Made by a program: the position numbers and the translations under genes
Part shown: positions 28,274 to 34,875 of the stretch, piece by piece
How the letters are laid out: the number at the start of each line of letters is the position of its first letter
Numbering within the stretch: position 1 is the first letter of the stretch
Notes under the pieces: generated by a model
What the model was told of the DNA's origin: nothing
Database searches by the model: none
The model's input: the letters and a program-made list of their open reading frames with translations, nothing else
Origin: an uncultured Eubacteriales bacterium
GTDB taxonomy: Bacteria; Bacillota; Clostridia; Christensenellales; Aristaeellaceae
Length of the DNA: 51,104 nucleotides
Assembly (NCBI GenBank): GCA_902785105.1
Contig: CACZXF010000006.1
Span: forward strand, 1 to 51,104
Direction of reading: 5' to 3'

Positions 28274-28292
28274 CTACTAATAGTGTTGAAAA
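28267..28292. promoter_or_regulatory. Candidate operator (inverted repeat) between divergent genes
   Basis: TTTTCAAC (28267-28274) and GTTGAAAA (28285-28292) are perfect 8-bp inverted repeats around a 10-base spacer, between the membrane-protein gene and the XRE gene. The left arm covers the -35 box of the leftward promoter. Its form fits a dimeric XRE-type repressor; binding by the neighbouring regulator is inferred. Confidence 0.55.
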
Positions 28293-28400
28293 TAATCAAA
28301 TGGATGATTCATTTTCTCTTGAAATCGGGATAAACTGATAATAGAAGGGAAAACAGGCAAAATAACATCATGTGACCCGCAATAAGGAGGAGCATAAAAC

Positions 28401-28718
28401 ATGGATTACGCGGAACTGGGCCGCAGAGTCAGGCAGCAGCGGGTGTTGAGCGGCATGACGCAGGAGGAGCTGGCGGAGAAATCCGGCATATCCTGCTCAT
28501 TCGTCGGACACATCGAGCGCGGTGAAAAAAAATTCAGCATCGGCACGCTGGTAGGGCTGTGCAATGCCATGGGCGTGACGCCCAACTATCTGCTGCAGGA
28601 TTCGCTGAGCGTTGAGGTTTTGAACAGCAGCGTGGACGTCGGTCGGGAGAACAAGGAGCTCTTTGACGATATGATGGCCCTGTTGCATGAGCACAGCAGA
28701 AAAAATAACAGATACTGA
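28401..28718 (+). CDS. XRE-family transcriptional regulator
   Basis: 105 residues. Residues about 6-62 form a Cro/C1-type helix-turn-helix: LGRRVRQQRVLSGMTQEELA, then SGISCSFVGHIERGEKKFSI and LVGLCNAMGV. The remaining 40 residues are helical and may mediate dimerisation. AAGGAGGAG stands about eight bases before the ATG. It is divergent from the small membrane protein gene and probably represses that promoter and its own. A TPP riboswitch starts about eight bases after its stop codon, so read-through from this gene would enter thiamine-controlled RNA. Confidence 0.88.
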   Translation: MDYAELGRRVRQQRVLSGMTQEELAEKSGISCSFVGHIERGEKKFSIGTLVGLCNAMGVTPNYLLQDSLSVEVLNSSVDVGRENKELFDDMMALLHEHSRKNNRY

Positions 28719-28725
28719 TATTGAG

Positions 28726-28822
28726 TCTGACCGCTGGGGGCGCCGATCGGCTGAGATGGATGGCGACATCCGGACCCTTGGAACCTGAAGTGGATAATCC
28801 CACCGTAGGAAAGCGGAAGGTC
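28726..28822 (+). ncRNA. TPP riboswitch 1 (no gene directly downstream)
   Basis: The thi-box core is present: GGGGGCGCC then GGCTGAGATGG, GACCCTTGGAACCTGA, and GGATAATCCCACCGTAGGAA, closed by a CCGCT/AGCGG P1 stem (28731-28735 with the AGCGG near 28812). The CUGAGA and ACCUGA signatures fit thiamine pyrophosphate aptamers. It begins eight bases after the XRE stop codon. A terminator follows at 28849, then a repeat element and a second riboswitch; no gene lies between. It could control read-through from the XRE transcript into the thiamine operon, or be the remnant of a lost gene. Confidence 0.85.
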
Positions 28823-28848
28823 GGCTTGTGTACTGACATTCGTTTTCA

Positions 28849-28876
28849 CGTGTGCGTTTTTCGCATACGGTTTTTA
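28849..28876 (+). terminator. Intrinsic terminator of TPP riboswitch 1
   Basis: CGTGTGCG (28849-28856) pairs with CGCATACG (28862-28869) with one G-T wobble, followed by GTTTTTA. Its place 27 bases after the aptamer suits thiamine-dependent termination. Confidence 0.75.
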
Positions 28877-28896
28877 TGGTATCTATTCTGTACTCT

Positions 28897-28992
28897 CCTA
28901 TAAATAAGGATATGTCGGGGCGAATGGAGGTCAGCCCGCAAACACAGACATTTTTCATTTTCCATTGACTCAAATAAATTCCAATTTACCGG
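28897..28992. repeat. Composite palindromic element 3, degenerate
   Basis: CTATAAATAAGGATATGTCG and, about 50 bases on, AAATAAATTCCAATTTACCG correspond to the outer inverted repeats of the element family. The interior shows no clear inner palindrome. It lies between the two TPP riboswitches. Confidence 0.55.
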
Positions 28993-29020
28993 GGTGGACA
29001 GTTACTTTTTGTGAAATAAC

Positions 29021-29049
29021 TTGACAAGCGAAAACTAAACCGCTATAAT
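29021..29049 (+). promoter_or_regulatory. Consensus promoter of the thiamine uptake operon
   Basis: TTGACA (29021-29026), a 17-base spacer and TATAAT (29044-29049): both hexamers match the sigma-A consensus perfectly. Transcription should start at about 29056, the first base of the second riboswitch. Confidence 0.9.
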
Positions 29050-29055
29050 CTAAAT

Positions 29056-29150
29056 CGACAGAGGGAGTCCGTAGAGACGGGCTGAGAGACGGATCGCATC
29101 CGTGACCTTTTGACCTGATCTGGATCATGCCAGCGTAGGGAACGTCGGAA
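29056..29150 (+). ncRNA. TPP riboswitch 2, leader of the thiamine uptake operon
   Basis: A thi-box aptamer with GGGAGTCC, GGGCTGAGAGA, TTGACCTGATCTGG and ATGCCAGCGTAGGGAA, closed by CGAC (29056-29059) with GTCG (29144-29147). It matches the TPP consensus more closely than the upstream copy. A terminator follows at 29188 and the thiamine-binding protein gene at 29274. High TPP should favour termination. Confidence 0.93.
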
Positions 29151-29187
29151 GCCGCAAGAGACATATTTGCGTGATACCTGTGTTTTC

Positions 29188-29220
29188 AACCCTGACTGAT
29201 TGCGATCGGTCAGGGTTTTT
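29188..29220 (+). terminator. Riboswitch-controlled terminator before the thiamine operon
   Basis: AACCCTGAC (29188-29196) pairs with GTCAGGGTT (29209-29217), followed by TTTTT. It lies 54 bases before the first operon gene and is the expected expression platform of TPP riboswitch 2. Confidence 0.85.
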
Positions 29221-29273
29221 CTATTTGTCAATTAATCCCGCCACTGTCACATTTATAAGAGGAGGACAAAGCA

Positions 29274-29576
29274 ATGAGAGCGAGTGTTGCCATTCAGACG
29301 CTGCCGGCGTCGGAGAACAACGAGGAACTGGTGCGCGTGGTGGACGAGGTGATTGCCTACATCAAGAGCACGGGCCTGCACTGCTATGTGGGTCCCTTCG
29401 AGACCACCATCGAGGGGGACGATTACGATCAGCTCATGGACATCGTGAAGGAGTGCCAGCACGTGGCGATCCGCTGCGGTGCGCCTAAGGTTTCCGCCTA
29501 CATCAAGGTGGTCTACGAGCCGGAAGGGGAGATCCTGACCATTGATGAAAAGGTCACGAAGCACCATCAGGATTGA
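29274..29576 (+). CDS. Thiamine-binding protein (YkoF/MTH1187 family)
   Basis: 100 residues, a single MTH1187/YkoF-type ferredoxin-like domain. Recognisable features are SVAIQTLPAS at the start, the GLHCYVGPFETTIEGD strand-turn and the final AYIKVVYEP. Family members bind thiamine or its pyrimidine in the cytoplasm and accompany the ThiXYZ transporter. AGAGGAGG lies before the ATG. It is the first gene after TPP riboswitch 2 and overlaps the permease gene, which supports a role in thiamine-precursor salvage. Confidence 0.85.
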   Translation: MRASVAIQTLPASENNEELVRVVDEVIAYIKSTGLHCYVGPFETTIEGDDYDQLMDIVKECQHVAIRCGAPKVSAYIKVVYEPEGEILTIDEKVTKHHQD

Positions 29577-30351
29577 TGTGAAGGCCGCCCTGCCTGCCCT
29601 CTGCGCCGTTGCGCTGCTGCTCATATTCTGGGAGTTGGTGTGCCTGTCCGGCCTGGTGCCGGCTTACATGCTGCCCTCGCCGGTGCAGGTGGTGCAGGCC
29701 ATGGTCAACGACCGGGCGCTGCTGTGGGAGCACGCCACGATCACACTGAAGGAGGCCGCCATCGGCCTGGTGGTGGGCGTGGTCATCGGCGTGGCCTTCG
29801 CCGCGCTGATGGATAGCTTTGAGGTGCTCTACAAGGCGGTCTATCCCATACTGGTCATGACCCAGACCATCCCCTCCGTCGCCATCGCCCCGCTGCTGGT
29901 GCTGTGGTTCGGCTATGAGATGACGCCGAAGATCATCCTCGTGGTGCTGGCCACCTTCTTCCCCGTCACCGTGGGCGTGCTGGAAGGCTTCCGTTCTGCG
30001 GATAAGGACGCCATCGCCCTGCTCCGCTCCATGGGCGCGGGGAAGTGGAAGATATTCCGCTATCTCAAGGCTCCCTCGGCGCTGCCCCAGTTCTTCTCAG
30101 GGCTGCGCATCGCTGCGGCCTACTCCGTGGTCGGCGCGGTCATCAGCGAATGGCTGGGCGGCTTCGGTGGGCTGGGCGTCTACATGACCCGAGTCAAGAA
30201 GGCATTTGCCTTCGACAAGATGTTTGCCGTGATCTTCCTGATCTCGGCGCTGTCGCTGCTGCTGATGCGGCTGGTGGACGTGGGTGAACGCGTCTGCATG
30301 CCCTATCGTTTTTTGAACACCTCATCCCAGAAAGGACGGAATGACAAATGA
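29545..30351 (+). CDS. thiX: ABC transporter permease for thiamine precursor (ThiX-like)
   Basis: About 268 residues of the BPD (SsuC/TauC-type) permease family with around six membrane helices. The EAA loop is seen as FRSADKDAIALLRSMGAGKW near residue 145, the contact site for the ATPase. The ATG at 29545 lies inside the thiamine-binding protein gene (32-base overlap); a weak GTG at 29578 is an alternative start. It ends with an ATGA overlap onto the substrate-binding protein gene. The TPP riboswitch and the YkoF-like gene point to uptake of thiamine pyrimidine (HMP or formyl-aminopyrimidine) rather than sulfonates or nitrate. Confidence 0.85.
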   Translation: MKRSRSTIRIDVKAALPALCAVALLLIFWELVCLSGLVPAYMLPSPVQVVQAMVNDRALLWEHATITLKEAAIGLVVGVVIGVAFAALMDSFEVLYKAVYPILVMTQTIPSVAIAPLLVLWFGYEMTPKIILVVLATFFPVTVGVLEGFRSADKDAIALLRSMGAGKWKIFRYLKAPSALPQFFSGLRIAAAYSVVGAVISEWLGGFGGLGVYMTRVKKAFAFDKMFAVIFLISALSLLLMRLVDVGERVCMPYRFLNTSSQKGRNDK

Positions 30352-31328
30352 AGCGTATGCTTTCCCTGATACTGGCGCTGCTGCTGGCCCTCGCCCTCGG
30401 AACGGCGGGCCTGGCGGAAAGTACCCCCGTCACCTTTGTGCTGGACTGGACTCCCAACACCAACCACACCGGCATCTATGTCGCCATCGCCAAGGGCTAT
30501 TTCGCCGAGGCGGGGCTGGACGTCACCGTGGTGCAGCCGCCGGATGACGGCGCGGAGGTGCTGGTGGCTTCGGGTCAGGCACAATTCGGCGTGTCCTTCC
30601 AGGACACCATGGCCGATGCCCTCTCCGGCGAGTCCCCGCTGCCCATCACCGCCGTGGCCGCCGTGGTGCAGCACAACACCTCGGGCATCGTCTCCCGCAA
30701 GGGCGAGGGTATGGACCGTCCCAGCGGTCTTGAGGGCCACAAGTACGCCACCTGGGAATGGCCCGTGGAACAGGCCACCGTTAAACAGGTGGTCGAGGCC
30801 GACGGCGGCGATTTTTCCAAGGTCGAGCTGATCCCCTCCACCGTCACCGATGAGGTCTCCGCTCTCCAGAGCAAGTCCGTGGACGCCATCTGGATCTTCT
30901 ACGGCTGGGCTGGCATCGCCTGTGAACAGGCGGGGCTGGACATCGACTACTTCGCCTTCTCCGACATCGACCCCGTGTTCGACTACTACACCCCCGTCAT
31001 CATCGGCTGCGACGCCTATCTGGCCGACCATCCCGACGAGGCGAAGGCCTTCGTCGCCGCCGCTCAGAAGGGTTACACCTATGCCGCCGAGCATCCTGAG
31101 GAAGCCGCCGACATCCTGATGGAGGCTGCGCCGGAACTGGCTTCCAACAAGGAGCTGATCTACGCCAGCCAGCAGTACCTCTCCGCCGCCTACATCGCCG
31201 ACGCGGAAAAGTGGGGCGTCATGGACCCCGCCCGTTGGAGCGCCTTCTACACCTGGCTGAACGACAACGGCCTGGTGACCGGTACCCTCGATCCCAACGC
31301 GGGCTTCACCAACGACCTGCTGCCCTGA
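30348..31328 (+). CDS. thiY: ABC transporter substrate-binding protein (NMT1/THI5-like, ThiY)
   Basis: 326 residues. The signal peptide is cut near GLAES (residue 24); no lipobox Cys is visible, which is unusual for a Gram-positive binding protein. The domain is NMT1/THI5-like: FVLDWTPNTNHTGIYVAIAKGYF near the start is the classic THI5/ThiY motif, followed by GQAQFGVSFQD. ThiY binds the formyl-aminopyrimidine product of thiamine breakdown. It overlaps the permease gene by four bases and the ATPase gene by one, so the operon is tightly coupled. Confidence 0.88.
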   Translation: MKRMLSLILALLLALALGTAGLAESTPVTFVLDWTPNTNHTGIYVAIAKGYFAEAGLDVTVVQPPDDGAEVLVASGQAQFGVSFQDTMADALSGESPLPITAVAAVVQHNTSGIVSRKGEGMDRPSGLEGHKYATWEWPVEQATVKQVVEADGGDFSKVELIPSTVTDEVSALQSKSVDAIWIFYGWAGIACEQAGLDIDYFAFSDIDPVFDYYTPVIIGCDAYLADHPDEAKAFVAAAQKGYTYAAEHPEEAADILMEAAPELASNKELIYASQQYLSAAYIADAEKWGVMDPARWSAFYTWLNDNGLVTGTLDPNAGFTNDLLP

Positions 31329-32086
31329 TGGATAAGCTCGTCATAGAGGGCGTGTCCAAGGCATTCGACGGACGCGCCGTGCTGAAGGACATCAACCTTA
31401 CCGTTCGTCCCGGCGAGCTGGTATGCCTGCTGGGCGTCAGCGGCGGCGGCAAGACCACGCTGTTCAACATCATCGCGGGTCTGCTCAAGCCGGACACGGG
31501 TCGTGTCCTCATCGACGGTCAGGACGTCACCGGCAGGCCCGGCCAGGTCAGCTATATGATGCAGAAGGACTTGTTGCTGCCCTTCCGCACCATCGAGGAC
31601 AATGTGGCCCTGCCGCTTCTGCTGAAAGGTATGAATAGACAGGAAGCCCGTCGCCGCGCCGGTGAGCTCTTCGGCGAATTTGGCCTCGCCGGGACGGAAA
31701 AGCAGTACCCGGCCCAGCTCTCCGGAGGCATGCGACAGCGGGCCGCGTTCCTGCGGACCTGGCTGTTTTCCCAGAACGTGGCCCTGCTGGACGAACCCTT
31801 CTCCGCCCTGGACCCGCTGACCCGCCGCTCGGTGCATCGCTGGTATCTGGATGTCATGGACCGCATCCACCTCACCACCTGCTTCATCACTCACGATGTA
31901 GACGAGGCGGTGCTGCTCTCCGACCGTGTTTGCCTTCTCACAGGCCATCCCGGGTCCATCACCCATGAGCTGACCATCGCCCAGCCCCGCCCCCGGCCCG
32001 AGGACTTCAACCTCAGCGTGGAGTTCCTCGAGTACAAGCGCAAGATCCTCTCTATCATCAATGGGGAGAAGCAGGCGGTGAAATAG
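31328..32086 (+). CDS. thiZ: ABC transporter ATP-binding protein (ThiZ-like)
   Basis: About 252 residues. The ATG at 31328 shares one base with the thiY stop codon (TGATG). Walker A is GVSGGGKTT (36-44), the Q-loop follows in MMQKDLLLPF, the signature is LSGGMRQR (about 131-138), Walker B is VALLDEPF (about 151-158), and the switch His is in FITHDVDEA. It belongs to the SsuB/TauB-type family and energises the ThiXYZ importer. A composite palindromic element follows immediately, with no clear separate terminator. Confidence 0.9.
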   Translation: MDKLVIEGVSKAFDGRAVLKDINLTVRPGELVCLLGVSGGGKTTLFNIIAGLLKPDTGRVLIDGQDVTGRPGQVSYMMQKDLLLPFRTIEDNVALPLLLKGMNRQEARRRAGELFGEFGLAGTEKQYPAQLSGGMRQRAAFLRTWLFSQNVALLDEPFSALDPLTRRSVHRWYLDVMDRIHLTTCFITHDVDEAVLLSDRVCLLTGHPGSITHELTIAQPRPRPEDFNLSVEFLEYKRKILSIINGEKQAVK

Positions 32087-32090
32087 GCAG

Positions 32091-32277
32091 TGATAAACAG
32101 GGATTTGTCGGGGCGTTGGTTCGCAGCCACCTCATCCGCCCTCACGGGCACCTTCCCCTCAAGGGGAAGGCAAGGAGTTAAGAATGGTGGCCCCAAAAGC
32201 CTTCCCCTTGAGGGGAAGGTGGCGCGAAGCGCCGGATGAGGTGGATTCCCGCTCACTCCGACAAATCCCATTTACCG
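32091..32277. repeat. Composite palindromic element 4 (outer repeats plus enlarged palindrome A)
   Basis: The outer left end TGATAAACAGGGATTTGTCG (from 32091) and the right end CGACAAATCCCATTTACCG (ending about 32277) are inverted repeats. Palindrome A lies inside (about 32128-32242), but with an extra stretch of about 40 bases between the CTTCCCCT and AGGGGAAGG arms. It sits five bases after the thiZ stop codon. Confidence 0.8.
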
Positions 32278-32327
32278 AGTTACATTAATCATCCCCGATT
32301 ACCCGCAAAAACAACATATAATGCAAA

Positions 32328-32355
32328 ATGCTGTACAGCCTTCGCCGTACAGCAT
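32328..32355. other. Intergenic hairpin upstream of the LysR gene
   Basis: ATGCTGTAC (32328-32336) pairs with GTACAGCAT (32347-32355) in a 9-bp stem with an AGCCTTCGCC loop, followed by AATTTA. It could be a weak terminator for the thiamine operon or a regulatory stem; the T-tract is poor. Confidence 0.4.
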
Positions 32356-32391
32356 AATTTATGTCATGAACGTCAAATTCTGAATAGACTA

Positions 32392-32420
32392 TTGCAATCG
32401 GGCGAAAGTTGTGATAATAT
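32392..32420 (+). promoter_or_regulatory. Promoter of the lysR-surE-CYTH operon
   Basis: TTGCAA (32392-32397), a 17-base spacer and TAATAT (32415-32420), 66 bases before the LysR start. Confidence 0.6.
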
Positions 32421-32486
32421 AAAGCAAGGATAAAATCACTTTATGTTTTTTTTGCGCCGGATAATCGGCGATTATTGGAGGATGCA

Positions 32487-33401
32487 ATGATTGATGTGAA
32501 GCTGTTGACCTTGCTCAAGGTCTATGAAACCGGGAACTACACCCGCGCCGCTGAGCAGCTGGCGCTGACGCAGCCCGCTGTCAGCCAGCACATCAAGCAG
32601 ATCGAGAAGGAGCTGGGCATCACGCTCTTCGTGCGCTCCGGCGGCAAGATCCGCCCCACGCCCGAGGGGGAATTGGTGATCCAGTATGCCGAGCGGGTGA
32701 CGTCGCTGTATGATAACCTGCAACAGGCGCTGGTGGACCAGAAGCGCAATATCAGCCGCCTGCGGGTGGGCATCACCCACACCTCGGAGAGCAACATCGT
32801 CACCGAGGTGCTGGCGAAGTATGCCGAGCTGAACAACAATGTCAACATAACCATCCAAACCGATACCATTAATAATCTTTATGCGATGCTCAAGACCTAT
32901 AAGATCGACATCGCCATCGTCGAGGGCACGGTGACGGACCCGTCCATCAATTCCATCATGCTGGATACGGATTTTCTGGTCTGCGCGGTGTCCAACGACA
33001 GCCCGCTGGCAAAGCAGAGCATCGTGACGCTGGACGAGCTGAAGAAGGAGCGGCTGATACTGCGCCTGCCCTCCTCCGGCACCCGGAACCTGTTCCGCGC
33101 CCACCTGGCCAGCCGAAACATCTCCATCGACGAGTTCAACGTCACCCTTGAAGTTGACAACATCGCCACCATCAAGGACCTGATCCGCCGCAACTACGGC
33201 GTGTCCATACTGCCCCGCAGCGCCTGCATGGACGAGCTGAAGAAGGGCAAGATGACCGTGCTGCCCATCGAAAACCTGAGCATGATCCGCGAGATGAACA
33301 TACTCTACCATCACAGCTTCCGCCACCCGGAGATCCTTCAGGACATCGTGAAGATCTACAGCGAGGCCGCCCGGAGCATCGGCGATGTGGAGGATAAATG
33401 A
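32487..33401 (+). CDS. LysR-family transcriptional regulator
   Basis: About 304 residues. The ATG at 32487 follows GGAGG by five bases. The N-terminal winged helix-turn-helix is typical: YTRAAEQLALTQPAVSQHIK near residue 18, then FVRSGGKIRPTPEGE. The rest is a periplasmic-binding-protein-like effector domain (about 88-295). It probably regulates a metabolic gene set, but the target is unknown; the coupled surE gene and the adjoining thiamine operon are the nearest candidates. Its stop codon overlaps the surE start (ATGATG). Confidence 0.92.
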   Translation: MIDVKLLTLLKVYETGNYTRAAEQLALTQPAVSQHIKQIEKELGITLFVRSGGKIRPTPEGELVIQYAERVTSLYDNLQQALVDQKRNISRLRVGITHTSESNIVTEVLAKYAELNNNVNITIQTDTINNLYAMLKTYKIDIAIVEGTVTDPSINSIMLDTDFLVCAVSNDSPLAKQSIVTLDELKKERLILRLPSSGTRNLFRAHLASRNISIDEFNVTLEVDNIATIKDLIRRNYGVSILPRSACMDELKKGKMTVLPIENLSMIREMNILYHHSFRHPEILQDIVKIYSEAARSIGDVEDK

Positions 33402-34153
33402 TGCGTATATTGCTTACAAACGACGACGGCATCGCCGCCCAGGGCCTGCGCGCGCTGGCCGACGCCCTGATCGACGCGGGCCATAGCGTGTTCGTCTGCG
33501 CCCCGAACCGGGAGCGCTCCGGGGCCAGCCACGCCATCACCATCGGCAGCCCGCTGAGCGCCGAACCCGTGGAGTATCCGGGCGCGGACAGAGCCTGGCA
33601 GGTGAACGGCGCCCCCGCCGACTGCGCCAGCCTGGGTCTCTGGCTCACCCGTGAGGACCCCGTGGACCTGGTGATGGCCGGCATCAACCGCGGCATGAAC
33701 ATGGGCGGAGCCTGCATCTATTCCGGCACCGTCGCCGCCGCCATGGAGGCTGCCATGTGCGGCACACAGGGCCTCGCGGTGTCGCTGCTCATCAAGGATA
33801 TAGACGCTTTGGAGGACTACACCGCTGCCGCCCGCCTCGCCGTCCGCGTGGCCGAGTGGGCCGTGAACCATCCCCTGCCCGTGGGCGTGATCTACAACCT
33901 CAATGTGCCGCCGCTGCCCTATGATGAAATTCGCGGCCTCGTTCCCGCGAAGCTGGCCCCGGTTTTCCTCGGCACACCTGCCTATGAACCGGTGGGGGAG
34001 AACCTCTATCGTTTCAAATACAACGCCCCGCTGGACATGCCCTCCGACGGCGATGTGCCCCTGGCCGAGGCGGGCTATGCCACGCTGACCAAACTGACTT
34101 GGGATATTCGCCACAATGCGGACGATGGTGATCTGGCCGAAATCGGATTGTGA
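33401..34153 (+). CDS. surE: 5'/3'-nucleotidase SurE
   Basis: About 250 residues, the normal SurE length. The N-terminus MRILLTNDDGIAAQGLRAL carries the metal-binding NDD motif; PNRERSGASHAIT near residue 40 and INRGMNMGGACIYSGTVAAA near residue 95 complete the active site. SurE dephosphorylates nucleoside 5'- and 3'-monophosphates and can act on short polyphosphate. The ATG at 33398 is equally placed relative to GGAGG; 33401 gives the family start. It is translationally coupled to lysR and lies nine bases before a CYTH gene. Two phosphate-polymer enzymes side by side fit nucleotide/polyphosphate turnover, as inference. Confidence 0.95.
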   Translation: MRILLTNDDGIAAQGLRALADALIDAGHSVFVCAPNRERSGASHAITIGSPLSAEPVEYPGADRAWQVNGAPADCASLGLWLTREDPVDLVMAGINRGMNMGGACIYSGTVAAAMEAAMCGTQGLAVSLLIKDIDALEDYTAAARLAVRVAEWAVNHPLPVGVIYNLNVPPLPYDEIRGLVPAKLAPVFLGTPAYEPVGENLYRFKYNAPLDMPSDGDVPLAEAGYATLTKLTWDIRHNADDGDLAEIGL

Positions 34154-34162
34154 GGGAAATAT

Positions 34163-34678
34163 ATGAGCACTGGCAACCACTGTGAGATCGAGCGCAAATA
34201 TCTTATTCGCTATCCCGATACCGTGAAGCTCTGCGAAACACCGGGTTGCGAGATATGGGAGATCACCCAAATCTATTTGAAGGACGGCGAAAACGGCCAG
34301 ACCCGCCGCATCCGCAAAATGCTTGTGAATGGCGAATGGAAGTATTTCCGCACCTTCAAGCAGCGCCTGAGCAGTTTAAGCTGCATCGAGGACGAGGGCG
34401 AGATCACCGCCGAGGACTACGAGCGCTACAGCCGGGAGCGTGACCTGCGCCGCCTGCCCATCAATAAGACCCGCTATCGCGTGCCCTATCAGGGTCACAT
34501 ACTGGAGTTTGACGTCTATCCCTTCTGGCAGGATCGCGCCATTCTCGAAATCGAGCTGGAAAACGAGATGGAGGAAGCCGACATCCCCGCTGACGTCCAG
34601 ATCATCCGCGATGTCACCGGCGAGAAAGCATACAAAAATAAACAGCTCGCCATCAGGGTGCCGATGGAGGATATATAA
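34163..34678 (+). CDS. CYTH domain protein
   Basis: 171 residues, one CYTH/triphosphate-tunnel domain. The signature EIERKYLI (8-15) has the ExExK pattern, and RRIRKM, the central FKQRL, and FDVYPFWQ/LEIELENE near residues 113-133 supply further tunnel residues. Such enzymes hydrolyse inorganic triphosphate or thiamine triphosphate, or make cAMP in class IV cyclases; the short length favours a phosphatase. Nearness to the thiamine operon makes thiamine triphosphate a conceivable substrate, but this is speculative. GAGGGAAAT precedes the ATG. It is the last gene of the lysR operon. Confidence 0.85.
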   Translation: MSTGNHCEIERKYLIRYPDTVKLCETPGCEIWEITQIYLKDGENGQTRRIRKMLVNGEWKYFRTFKQRLSSLSCIEDEGEITAEDYERYSRERDLRRLPINKTRYRVPYQGHILEFDVYPFWQDRAILEIELENEMEEADIPADVQIIRDVTGEKAYKNKQLAIRVPMEDI

Positions 34679-34730
34679 TAGCGGACAAAGGAACTGTCTC
34701 AAAACGCAGAAATCTGTAATTTATACAATC

Positions 34731-34813
34731 TGTAGGGGCGGCGTTGCGCCGCCCGCCCGGTACAACGTATTGATGCGTACTCAGGGCGGGCGGCGAAACG
34801 CCGCCCCTACAAG
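34731..34813. repeat. Palindrome B without outer repeats
   Basis: TGTAGGGGCGGCG (34731-34743) and CGCCGCCCCTACA (34800-34812) are long inverted arms, each with nested GCGCCGCC/GGGCGGCG pairing, around a short AT-richer centre. The same palindrome occurs inside composite element 7, but here the outer GATAAACAGGG ends are absent. It lies between the convergent CYTH and clpB genes and may also stop transcription. Confidence 0.75.
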
Positions 34814-34875
34814 GTTGTTCGATTTCAAATGGTCATGCGTTTGTCGCGGGGGTGAATCCTCTCCTGAATCCCCGT

